Assembly (NCBI GenBank): GCA_003116975.1
Contig: BGKB01000068.1
Location: 1-64,000 of the forward strand
DNA from: Aurantiochytrium sp. KH105
Taxonomy: Eukaryota > Sar > Bigyra > Thraustochytrida > Thraustochytriidae
Direction of reading: 5' to 3'
Length of the DNA stretch: 64,000 bases
Position numbers and translations under genes: made by a program. The notes under the pieces are model-generated. The model was given only the letters and a program-made list of their open reading frames with translations. It was not told where the DNA came from and did not search any database. Of the stretch, positions 1 to 10,400 are shown piece after piece (the stretch's first letter is position 1; every line of letters starts with the position of its first letter).

Positions 1-1
1 G

Positions 2-496
2 CAGAACAACTCTGGCAACACCGCGCTCATGCTGGCATGTTGTCAGCCAGAGGAATCGCATCACATTGCGGAGAAGTTGCGCAGCCTCAAGCTCTGCTAC
101 GCGGCAGGCGCCAATCTGGATCTGACCGACAATGATGGTGACGACGCGCTGGCGCTGGCCGACATATTTGATAACGCCGACGCCGTTGCATTTCTCGAGT
201 TCGCGAAGGCGTCAGAGGTGGCGGGGCACCTGTTGGGCGAGCTGTGGCAGTCGCGGAGCCTCGTGGTGGCCTTTTACGATAAAAGCTTGCTCACCATGCA
301 GGACTGTTCGGCGCTGCAAGATGAGAACCTACGAGAGATGGGCGTGACCTCGTCGTTGGAGCGGCGCAATATCCTTCAAAAGCTCAATCCGTCCGCTGCT
401 CTGGCGCCGCGGGCGTCGCTGTTGAGACGCGCATCGCGGCACCTAGGCGGCCTGGTCCGGCGCCTGTCAGGCAAAGAAAGAGTGAGTAAAAAGTGA
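2..496 (+). CDS. Ankyrin-SAM-like protein, 3' end only, no TIR domain
   Basis: The frame is open from base 2, so the start lies outside the window and the Met at 29 is internal. The first residues (QNNSGNTALMLA) are the end of an ankyrin repeat. A degenerate ankyrin-like segment (LCYAAGANLDLTDNDG) follows, then a SAM-like helical module ending EMGVTSSLERRNILQKLN, then a basic tail. The whole stretch aligns closely with the middle of the ankyrin-SAM-TIR protein at 1479-2891, so the two are paralogues. This copy ends (RLSGKERVSKK, stop) exactly where its neighbour enters the TIR domain. The last coding bases contain GTGAGT, which resembles a splice donor, but I found no TIR-coding exon before 1479. 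It is either a TIR-less adaptor or decoy form or a truncated gene. The function as a protein-interaction module is inferred. Confidence 0.75.
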   Translation, partial: QNNSGNTALMLACCQPEESHHIAEKLRSLKLCYAAGANLDLTDNDGDDALALADIFDNADAVAFLEFAKASEVAGHLLGELWQSRSLVVAFYDKSLLTMQDCSALQDENLREMGVTSSLERRNILQKLNPSAALAPRASLLRRASRHLGGLVRRLSGKERVSKK

Positions 497-1478
497 CCTC
501 TCCTCACGTCAGACTCAAACAAGGGGTTGTGAGCTCGATGGGGACACCCATGAACTAGAAGTTTGACGTGCAAAAGGAATCTATAGCGTGAATCATGCGT
601 CTGGGGCGATATTGATCAAAGATGGTCCTGGTCTTTGCCAAGTGTTTGCTATTGGTTCCAGCAAAGAGCAAGCAACGCGACTTTGAACTAAACAAACGCT
701 CTTTTCGTCCACAGATCTTGTCCGTCGTATGCGATCGAGGACGAGACAATCTCTCCGAAATCGTAGTCTCGCGCATGGTGGTGACCTGACCAGATCAAGA
801 CGCCCGAATGAGCCTCTCTCTTCCTTGGGCTTTTCTTTACCTCAAGAGCCAAAGGAAAAAGAGCAAAAGAACGTATACTTCCAGGGACAAAATTCTACAC
901 ATTCCTCTTTCTTTTCCATGTGAGCGTGAGCTGCCCCTTGCGGGTGGAAGACGACGCCGCCTCTGTCTGACAGTGAGCGACGACTTCGCTCACGCCAAGA
1001 AATGTGCCGAGGTCTGCCCCCACAAGCTCAGGCCCACCATCTCCATCAAATGGAAGTAGTGGACGGACTCCGTTCACACACGCCAACGACCCGTGGCATG
1101 ACCGGCGGTGTCCAGCACAGAGACCCCTTCGTGTGTGCACGCGCAAGTACAAGTGCAAGTGAAAGTGTGTTCTTTCAAGCCACTTTAGCCGTGCCTAGGC
1201 CTACATTTCTCCTCTCCCTGGCCACTGCCAAACTCACTGCCACTGCCGCCTCGCGCAGTCTCTTCTCCTCTGCATACACACAGAGCGATACAGAGACAGA
1301 CAGACAGACCCCGAACGGCGCGTGCCCGCGGCCCCTCCTTCTNCCCTTCCGCCCCGACCGCCCGCCCGCCCGCCAGCAACGCCTCCGCACCAATCGCCGC
1401 CCGCGCACCGCACCGCCGCGCCCGCGCCCACGCACGCGCGGAGAACGACGCAGACGCACGCGGCCGCCCCGGGCCAAG
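497..1478. other. Intergenic region and 5' flank of the ANK-SAM-TIR gene
   Basis: No gene is supported here. The last 250 bases are C-rich and low in complexity (CCGCCCGCC-type runs) and hold the single undetermined base at 1343. An in-frame open stretch reaches upstream to about 1002, but its composition is not protein-like. Confidence 0.6.
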
Positions 1479-2891
1479 ATGGCGAGCGTGGGCGAGCTCA
1501 TCAGGGACGGCGACCTCGCCGGCGTGCAGCGCGCCGTGCAGAACGACCCCGCCCGGCTCAACGCGACGGTGACGGTTGGAAAACACACCCCGCTCATGGT
1601 CGCTCTTCACCCAGACACCGGGGGCCAGCCCGCCATCGCGCAGTGGCTCATCGAGCGCGGCGCAAAGCTCGACCTGCAGAACAACGACGGATGGACCGCG
1701 CTCATGTACGCGTGCCGCTACGACCAGCCCCACACGGCCCAGTTGCTCATCGAGCGCGGCGCAAAGCTTGACCTGCAGGAGAACAACGGATGGGCCGCGC
1801 TCATGATGGCGTGCTGCTTCGACCAGCCCGACACGGCCCAGTTGCTCATCGAGCGCGGCGCAAAGCTTGACCTGCAGAACAACGACGGATGGACCGCGCT
1901 CATGTGGGCGTGCCGCTTCGACCAGCCCGACACGGCCCAGTTGCTCATCGAGCGCGGCGCAAAGCTTGACCTGCAGCAGACCGACGGATGGACCGCGCTC
2001 ATGATGGCATGTCAGCCGCCTTTTGAATCGCATCACACCGCGGCGGGTCTCCTGCGCAGCCTGAAGCTCTGCTACGCAGCGGGCGCCGATCTGGATTTGA
2101 AAGATAAAGATGGTGATGACGCGCTAGCAAATGCCAAGATTTTTAATCGCGGCGACGCCGTGGCGTTCCTGGAGTTCGCGACGGCGTCGGAGGTGGCGGG
2201 GCTCCTGCTGGGCCAGCTGCGGCAGCCGCGGAGCCTCGTGGTGGCCTTTTACGAGGAGGACCTGCTCACGAAGAGGGCGTGCTTGGAGCTGCAGGACGTG
2301 GACCTCGAGGGGATGGGCGTGACCTCGTCGCTGAACCGGCGCAGGATTTTGAACGAGCTCAACCCGAACGCTGCCCAGGTGCCGCGCTTGTCGCTGCCCA
2401 GGCGCGTGTCGCGGCGGGTGGTGCGCGCGGCGCGGCGCCTTTCGGGCAATTATCAGTTCCACGCTTTCCTCACGCACGACTGGGGCGAGGATGGTGCGAA
2501 CCACGAGGTCGTGAGCTCGGTGAACGCAAAGCTCCGACGCGCAAACAAGGTCACGTGGTTTGATGAGGATCGCCTTTCTGGCGACATTGTCCAGCAAATC
2601 ACGCAAGGCATTGAGAATTCGCGCAAAGTGGTGGTCTTCATCACGGAGCGATACATGGACAAGCTGCAGAGCGATGATGAAGATTTTTGCAAGGAGGAGT
2701 TTCTCGCAGCGACGCGTGTGCGCAAGACGCGCAATATGATTGCCGTTGTCGTGGACCCGGCAATGCTTGACACGTCGTTGTGGCGAGGACCCCTGCAGCT
2801 CAAGCTCGGTGGCCATCTTTACATCGACTTTACGACGCCAGCTAAGCGCGAGGAGAACTTTCCTTCTCTTTTGGAACGTATCAATGCTTGA
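1479..2891 (+). CDS. Ankyrin-SAM-TIR protein (SARM1-like layout)
   Basis: The protein has 470 residues starting MASVGELIRDGD; I chose this ATG because ankyrin-type sequence begins at once and upstream sequence is low-complexity. Residues about 37-210 are ankyrin repeats, four of them nearly identical 33-residue units (TAQLLIERGAKLDLQ, then DGWTALM). Residues about 236-295 form a SAM-like domain (LQDVDLEGMGV, NRRRILNELN). Residues 325-470 are a TIR domain starting YQFHAFLTHDW, with WFDEDRLSGD, FITERYMDKL and FCKEEFLAA. The second Glu of KEEF (Glu407) aligns with the catalytic Glu of SARM1-type TIR NADases, so NAD-cleaving activity is plausible but unproven. SARM1 has ARM-SAM-SAM-TIR; here ankyrin repeats replace the ARM domain. 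It is probably a cytosolic sensor that oligomerises through SAM. The TIR shares the RYMDK motif with the protein at 7486-11997. Confidence 0.88.
   Translation: MASVGELIRDGDLAGVQRAVQNDPARLNATVTVGKHTPLMVALHPDTGGQPAIAQWLIERGAKLDLQNNDGWTALMYACRYDQPHTAQLLIERGAKLDLQENNGWAALMMACCFDQPDTAQLLIERGAKLDLQNNDGWTALMWACRFDQPDTAQLLIERGAKLDLQQTDGWTALMMACQPPFESHHTAAGLLRSLKLCYAAGADLDLKDKDGDDALANAKIFNRGDAVAFLEFATASEVAGLLLGQLRQPRSLVVAFYEEDLLTKRACLELQDVDLEGMGVTSSLNRRRILNELNPNAAQVPRLSLPRRVSRRVVRAARRLSGNYQFHAFLTHDWGEDGANHEVVSSVNAKLRRANKVTWFDEDRLSGDIVQQITQGIENSRKVVVFITERYMDKLQSDDEDFCKEEFLAATRVRKTRNMIAVVVDPAMLDTSLWRGPLQLKLGGHLYIDFTTPAKREENFPSLLERINA
1647..2010 (+). repeat. 99-bp tandem repeats encoding ankyrin units
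   Basis: Four in-frame units with a period of exactly 99 bp (the CTCATCGAGCGCGGC core recurs at 1647, 1746, 1845 and 1944) are nearly identical at DNA level. This suggests recent unit duplication or homogenisation within the gene. Confidence 0.85.
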
Positions 2892-3309
2892 GCCTGATGC
2901 ATCCGGAATCGAATCGAATGTGATTCGAAGGCTATCATGAAAATAAGACGCCGCACGGCCGCAATGAAATGTAATGTTTGTTCTTTTTGTCGCTAGTTGT
3001 GAAGTGTAATGAAGGAGACACGCGGAGAAGCCATGGCACTTTACGCGAAGAATAGAATTGTCTTCGAACAGAGACAGCGACAGAGCCGAGGACCTCAACG
3101 AGCACTAGAAACTGTGTTGTCATCGGGCAGTCTTTGTGGCAGCTGCGGAACGAACAAAACCAAGCAGATTGAGTACCTTGTCATTACAAAGCATTTTGGT
3201 GGTACCAAATGTGACTTCGTCGTTTCATCGCAATCTTTATTCCCACATCATAGCTGCTATGTAGAATCGCCTGGGCTTTGGTGGGTAGGAGGGGTTGAAG
3301 GCTAGCCTC

Positions 3310-4358
3310 GCATTTTTAAAAACCCAATGGTATCGATGGAGGTGTGCGTCCCGCTGAGCTTGGGCTGTAAAATTTCGACAAGCAGATTGTGGCGTACAGA
3401 CCGAGCGCCTCGGCTTTTGAATGATTTCTGCGAGTTTCCCAACGACGATGAGTACTTGCGATACGTGCAAAGGTATTGAAGTAAATAGAGTTGAATGGAT
3501 TGCTAGTATGTCTAAGTACGCTCGGAATGTCTGAGGAGTTTCGGTTCTGCTGAGACGAATTTGCCTGGTGGTGAAGATCGATGGTTCTTCCCACCTTAAA
3601 TGTCGTCTCGAGGATGAAGTGAAGAGCTTGATGGTCACGAATCTTTGTCCGTGCTTTTTCGTGCTTTGAGCGATGTTAGACTTACTTTAATGTCGTACGA
3701 ACTAGTGGCTGCTGAGATTGGATAGCCGCTGGCACGGCATGTCTACAATAGACTACCCATGGGTGCCAAGTTGACTTCACTACTTCTTAGCGCTGCTGTC
3801 TGCTCATTTCCATTTTCCCAACAAAAGGCATCGAAGCTAGAGCTGCGAGTAAGTTGGGATGGCCAAACTGGATAAGGTACTATTGACAAGGCCAATGTAA
3901 GATTGGGCTGGCCTTTTGCCACAACGAGCGAAAGTACTGCAGGTTACTGCAAAGGTCAAACATTTCTGTTGAATCGATTTTGCGTATCTGCTTGAAGCTG
4001 GGGCTCGCTGCTGACAGACCTGGGCAGTCTTTGCTTATCGCCACGACCTCTGTTGTCAAACTGCTTTCGTGCGGGCATACCTACTCTGGCCTCCCTCTCC
4101 GTTTGGCGCTAAACACGTCGAAAGTAACGTAGAGAAGGAGGATGCCCATTCGCTGCAGCCACACGCGCGCATTCTCGGGACACACGCTTGCGATTCATCT
4201 TTTCAAATGCCGCACAACGCACACCGCACGCTGCACGCTGCACGCGAACAGCTGAAAGCGCACGTGCCTTTAGTCGGGCTGAGTTTCCTTTGCTGCAAAA
4301 CGAACTTTTAGCACGGTGCTTTGCCAATGCAACGCATTCCGCGCAACGCAAATTATGA
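3310..4358 (+). repeat. Dispersed degenerate repeat A, copy 1
   Basis: It matches copy 2 at about 19030-19760 in collinear blocks: GCTGAGCTTGGGCT, GCAGATTGTGGCG, the AACACGTCG-AAGTAA block, GCACACCGCACGC-like runs and GCGCAACGCAAATT. Copy 1 carries about 350 extra bases (about 3480-3830). No protein is evident. It could be a decayed transposon or another non-coding family. Confidence 0.6.
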
Positions 4359-5389
4359 GCGCAACACAAATCGAGAGCGCAACGCAACGCAATTTGCAAG
4401 CTACTTCGCAAGTATCAGGCAGTGAATGGATTGTCTGTCAGCTGCAAACACACGTTGACCCGGCCCTTCCGGGCCACCGCATGCGCAGCGGAGTAGCACA
4501 CGCGGTGGCCGGTTCGATTGTCGCCTGTAGCCGTGAACGCGCGCTCTGCGAACAGCAAGAACGGGACTGCGCGATTTTTCGTAAACTTTCTACAGCGAGT
4601 GAACGTGACGGCGAGCGAGGAAGCTTCTAGAGCTCGAGGCGCCACCACGGAAATTGAGCGATCAAGACTGGCACCATCTCTTCAGGTAATACATTCTCTG
4701 CAACTGGCAGCCATTGCGAGGAGCGACGGAAAAGGACCTTGATCACACAAAAGTTTCCCCCGCCTCCTACTTCGACCGCTAGCTCTTTGTTAACGACAGA
4801 GTTCATTTTGCACATCTACGGGCTCTTCTCGCACGTGCAGAAGCGATTTCCAAGCGCGCTTCCGAATCTTAAAAAGAGGCCGACTTCCGCTTCATAGCAT
4901 TCTCGTGGTAAAACGAAGACCACTTGCTCAGGCCACTGAGCATCCATCATCAACCTTGGACGAGACGCTTTACTTGCAGAACGCGATGGTCGCCAGGATG
5001 GTCAAGGATGTCGCATCTGAAACAGCAAGGTCGACATGAAGCGTTAAATTCAGCGTGCCAGAGGCACATACATGTCCAGGCCAAGAAAGTTCAAGCTTTT
5101 GGCAAGGCTGGCAGGAGCCGTGCCCGACGTCGACGACGATTTCCGCTGTACACGCAAGCTCGTATGTCGGACCCGCAGAAAGACGTTGAAGAGTTCCGCC
5201 TGGCCTGCTCAGCTGAGGAACGCCTCGATGGAGAGATCAAGACTACAGACGACCAAGTGTAGCGTACACGACGCTAGCCGCAGAACGCCTCTGCGCTTGG
5301 TGTCCAAGTTGATCAGCCATGAGCCGATGTCAACGACACGCTATCCCAGCACAGAGCGCCAGCCAAGTGTCCTTGCGTAATGCTGTTGC

Positions 5390-6125
5390 CTTTTGACGTC
5401 TTGCTTGCCACGCGAAACAGCAGCGGCTTTGCCGCCGTAAAGGCCATCGCGGTGCCGAATGAGGTCATTTTGACGGTCGAGTTTTTCGCGTGCCTGAGGC
5501 CCAGAAGCAAGCTACGGCTTTGGCGATATGGCGCCTACAATCAAAAGCTTTGGCCAAAGCAATTGTGATCGCATGAATAGAGGATCGATGTCCAACGTTA
5601 CCATCATCGATAATATTGACAAAGCGATCGGCGCCAGCAACCGCGACTCTTAAACAATCAACTTTGCTGCAGCCCATTTGTCTGTAGGCTTGATGCAAGA
5701 CCACCACGCGTATAAGCAACCTCGTGCACAGCACATCGACGCTGCGACGTTCAATTCTTCTTCGATCACAAGCGCTCGCCAAGGCCAAGGACGCTACGGC
5801 GGCCTTTTCTCCGCCTTCCTCATTGCTGCAAAAGAGGCTGAGTCGTCGGACCGCGCAAGACGGTCTTTGCGACGCGCACGCCTGTACTGCAGCTCACCAT
5901 ACTTAGCCCCCTCGCTTCTCTCCTTGTTCTCTCGCTCACGTCGCCGGTACCCGTGCCCGCAGAGGTCGCCTTCGCGCCACCGCGTCCTCATCGTCCTCAT
6001 CCTGGTCGGCTCAGCCATCTCCAAGTCACTGCGGCGAGACCTGTCACGAGCGCGCGTCCGCCTACGCACATCGGACTCACAATGCCATCCGTCGGGCCCG
6101 CGCGCTGCCTGGGCGCACCCCTGGC
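5390..6125 (+). repeat. Dispersed degenerate repeat B, copy 1
   Basis: It aligns in order with 12212-12945. Shared blocks include CGATCACAAGCG, CGTCGG(A/G)C, CTCACCATACT(T/C)AGCC, CGCTTCTCTCC, the GCGAGACCTG(T/C)CACGAGCGCGC block and GGCCCGCGCGCTGCCTGGGCG. No coding capacity is recognised. Confidence 0.65.
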
Positions 6126-7485
6126 GTCTCCGCGACGCCGGTCTTCGTGGTCTGTCTGCGGCTGCGACAACGAGCCGTTGTTTTTGCCGAATAGCACCCA
6201 CAGCAACGAGCCCAAGTCAGACGGGGCTTATGAGGCAGTCCGGCCAGACCTTTCCTTTTTTGGCTGACAGTGAATAAAAGGATCAAGGCTGAATGCTTGC
6301 CACTGCTCGAAAACTAAACTAGGTATTGGACTGTAAAATAGGTTCTAGTTTACTTGTCTGGATCCGCTACAGATGTTTCGTTTCGGGTCTGGTCACGATG
6401 GGGTGTTGCTTTGCATCGGCGTTAGGGCCGAGGCTTGATTAGCTGGTGACGTGACTTTGTCAGGCTTTACTAGCTTAGGCGATGTCCACTGCTGTAGCCT
6501 TGCTAGCTGTTCTCTCTTGATATACTAGCCGCCGTGAGAGCTAGACGAGGCTCCTCATGGGTTAGAGGTTGACGTCATCTTGTCCATGGAGTTCCGTCGT
6601 GGTGGTGGCGTCATACTTGTTTCTTGATAACAAGCGACCAAGCGAGACTCGCCGAGAGGAAGAAGAAGATGATGACGATCTCGCCGTATTTCCTCGGTGG
6701 CAACGCAACTTGCCCCTATTCGTCCCCGGGCATCATCATCTCGGCAACCATCAGGGCCAGCGCGTCTCCTCCTTGCGCCCTTGACCACCAGCCACAGCCA
6801 GCAGCACCAGCAGCACCAGCGGCGACATCGGGCGCGTGCCATCTATTTTCTCCCCCTTTCCCCTCCCCCTTTCCCCTCCCTTCTTCCCCTCGACCCGGCG
6901 CCCCCTTCAGGTGCACGCACGACGGCCGCACCCGACCGACTGCGACCAGCGCGGCGCAATCCAGCGCGGAGAGAGCCTCGCGTGTGCAACCCTGGAGGTA
7001 ACGAGGAGGGAGGCCGGCGTGTGCAGGCTGGACACGCGGCAAACTACCTACACAATCTCGTCGCGCGCTGGAGAACGGCCGCCAGCCACGCTGGCTGTGC
7101 ACGCGTACCCGCGCCCCTTGGACAGTCAGAATGGGGAGAAAGGAGGACATCGAAGAAAAAGGCGCAGCACGCGCGGCACATAGTTTCTCGTTTGCCCCCT
7201 TCAAACCCGTCAAGATTCGCACGTAACGCCGTCATTGGGGGTACTGTGTAACATTTTCCTGTCAATTTGCACCGGGCGCGGGCGGTAGGTGTAGCGCGCG
7301 TGCAGCACAGCAAAACCAATTCGCCGCACGAGGGCGGAGAGCGAGCGAACTCGAGGACGCGCAGCCGCAGAGGCGGGGAGAACGGCGCTCGGGAGGGGGC
7401 AGCCGCGCGCGAGAAGGGAGCGCGGTCGAACGAACAAAGAGGGCCGCGCGAGGCCTGACCCGGCCCTGTCTCCGGGAGACAGAGC

Positions 7486-10400
7486 ATGGGAAGGGTGCAG
7501 GACTTGATTGCGCGCTTCAACAAAGGTCACGTCGGCGGAGCGTACCCTGAGGTTGAGGGGGACGAAGCCGCGCAGGCGGAGGTAGAGCGACAGGCTGTCA
7601 CGATGAACCAGGCGGAGGCGCTTCCTGGGGACCCTGAGGTTCTGAACGACATTGCTGTTCTCGTTGTACACGATCCCGCGGACGAGACCGTGGCCGAGCA
7701 GCTGGTTGAAGCGATCCAGCCTCACCTCAGCGTGCCTGTACACACCGCAAGACAAGCCGCTGAGGCAGAAAAGGAGGCTAAAAATGCCGAGGTTGCTCTA
7801 CTCCTTGTGGGCTCGGCACTCCAAAGCAACTGGAAGCTCGTTGAAGCTGCGGCGAGAGTCCTTCCGAACGCGCTTGTACCCATCCTCATCGACGATACAA
7901 TGTATGAACAAAAGGACTGGAAAGGCGCGATTGCGTGGTACATGCCCAATCTACTCTATGTCGATTTCTGTGACCCCGTCAAGGCTGACATTCACGCGAT
8001 CATGGCCCAAGTCTTTGCCGCCCGAGCTCGTGCTTCACCAGCACCGAACAGCAAGGACTTTCACTTTTTCGTTTCTCATGAATGGAGTGCCCACGAAAAG
8101 GCTATTGCGATCGCTCAGGAACTGCGTGACAAAGGTCTCGAAGCGTGGCTCGATGACAATGAGGTGTCTGCAAGCACTGACGAGAGTATGGCAATGGGCA
8201 TCGAAACATCAAAGGTCTTCCTCATTCTCGCAACCAAAAGGTACATGGACAAGATCAACAGTGGTAACTACGCCGATAACTGCCTCAAGGAGTTCCAGTA
8301 TGCTGGTAGCAAACGCTTCGATCGTATTGTGGTTGCTGCTCTGGAACCGGATATGATGAAGGCTTCGACGAAATGGATCGGGCGCTTCAAGCGCGGACTA
8401 TCGCGCCAGGTTCCCGTGGACCTGATCACCTTATCGGATGAGGCGACCGACCGCCTCGCTGATGCCATTCGCTTGCGCATTGAGACGCCCAAGGCTTCAT
8501 TTGATGTCACGGCCTTGACGCGCGACATCAACTCTCGCTTGAACCCCTGCAACTCAGAGGCTTGGGCCAAGGGTAAGGCGGTGAACTTTACCTCCGGCAC
8601 GCGGAGCTGGATCATCGACGAGTTTTGCGACTGGTACAACAAGAACCAGAGTGCCGTCTTTATTCTCGTAGGCGACGGCGGCGTTGGCAAAAGCGTCATC
8701 ATGGCCGAGCTTTGCCACCGTGGAGGCGCTCTTAAAACTGACGAAGATGTCGAAAAGATCAAGGCCGTTGGAAGCGTCGAGCCGCGCCGAAAGTCGTCGC
8801 GTATACGCAGCCTGTGGCGTCGTAGCAAAAAAGAGCGCCAGCCCATCTTGGTGGCCGCGTACCATTTCTTTCGTCATGATCAAGTCACGACTGCTGCACC
8901 GAAAGAGGCTCTCGTCAGCATTGCATGGCAGCTCTGTCAGAGCGTACCCGGCTTTGTCAATGAGCTTGATTCTGTGAGCCTTAGCGATGTCCGCGACAAG
9001 CCTCTGGTCGACGTGTTCCAGACCATTCTCGTTGATCCTTTGAACAGGCTCGTCTCCAACCAGATGCGACAAGTGGTTGTGCTCGACGCTCTCGACGAGT
9101 GTAGCAAGAGCGACGCTGTTTTGCGGGATATTGTTCGCACGTGGAAGGATGTGATGCCCTCATGGCTCAGCTTGGTCGTGAGCACACGTCCCGAAGGCGA
9201 GATTCAACGCGGCGTCACCAACAACAGCCTTAATTCCAAAGTGCTGGAGCTCACGGACAGAGAGAACTTTCGCGACATCGAGCTTCATATCAAAAATCTA
9301 CTCCGCGACATGAAAGATATCGTGGAACAGAAAGACGTTGCTTCCTGCGCCAAGATTCTTTCCGAACGATCCGAAGGTCTCTTTCTCTGGGCGAGCTTCC
9401 TTCCTGAGACCCTGAACCGGATGCACGAGGTGAAGCGAGGTGGATTACTGACCGCGCAAGACATCTCCCACAAAGACGCCATTCCCAACGGGCTTGGCGG
9501 CATGTTCGAGGAGTATTTTGAGCGCCTGCGCGACAAGATGGGCGGTGACGATGCCTATCAGTCCCTACTGACTCCTATCGTGGCAGCACGCGAGCCGCTG
9601 AGCGTCGAGCAACTCACCGTGATTTTTGGCAAAACCAAGAAGAAGACCCAAACGATCATTGGCAACGCGCGTAATCTCTTGTACCAGAGCGGCGATGATC
9701 GCGTGGCGCTCATCCACAAGCGAATGGCAGACTGGCTGCTGGATGACGACCTGAGCGGAGATCTTGGCGTGGACATTGACGATGGCCATATTGCCTTAGC
9801 CGACTACTGCAGCAGCTCGCGGGACGACGTTTTCTCGCTCCGTCACGCCGTCTTTCACCTCGTCAAGAGCGGCGAGCACGCTGAGGCTTTCGAGCTCCTG
9901 AACGACTTTGCATGGGTACAGAGCGCCATCTCTGTCGGTAACGATGAAGTGCAAAGGCATGCCTCAATCGGAAACCTCATTCGCGACTGCGTCGAACTCG
10001 GCATCTACTTTGCGCCCGAAAGTGATACGCCCCGTTTCCTGAGCAAAGCAGTGCATGCCCTCAGCTACGACCCCGACGAACTTGCGTCGCAAGTTCTGGC
10101 GCGTCTTGGTCACGACTCGAAAGATCCCTTGGCACGTAGTCTGCAAGCACCTGATCAGCCATGGCTGGAGCCTTCTCGCGTCACCCTTGCTCACCCCCGT
10201 GACCCCTTGCTTCACGTGTTAAAGGGGCACTCTGGTCTGGTTACTAGCGTGGCGATGAAGGATGACACGGTTGTTTCAGGGTCCGGGGACGGCACGGTGC
10301 GCGTCTGGAATGCGACGTCGGGCGAGGAACAGCACGTGTTGAAGGGCCACTCTGATTTGGTATATAGCGTGGCGGTTGATGGAGATCGGATAGTGTCAGG

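Larger units (their letters stand above)
2892..7485. other. 4.6-kb region without a supported gene
   Basis: Short open frames here lack recognisable domains. The region holds the degenerate dispersed repeats A1 (about 3310-4358) and B1 (about 5390-6125). The last 650 bases are the C-rich 5' flank of the TIR-NACHT-WD40 gene, including a CCCCTTTCCCCTCCC-type pyrimidine tract near 6850-6900. Confidence 0.55.

Noticed and set aside
1185..2036. 283-codon minus-strand frame opposite the ankyrin repeats
   Set aside because: It is a shadow frame produced by the 99-bp repeats of the real gene on the other strand.
4505..4530. GGTTCGATTGTCGCC, resembling a tRNA T-arm
   Set aside because: No matching acceptor stem, D-arm or anticodon arm is found upstream.
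4924..5262. 112-codon frame ending in a polar, acidic stretch
   Set aside because: No recognisable domain, no conserved partner elsewhere in the window and no signs of codon bias like the neighbouring genes; left out for lack of support.
5678..6277. 199-codon frame in the 5-6 kb region
   Set aside because: It lies across repeat B copy 1, and the equivalent frame is not preserved in copy 2.
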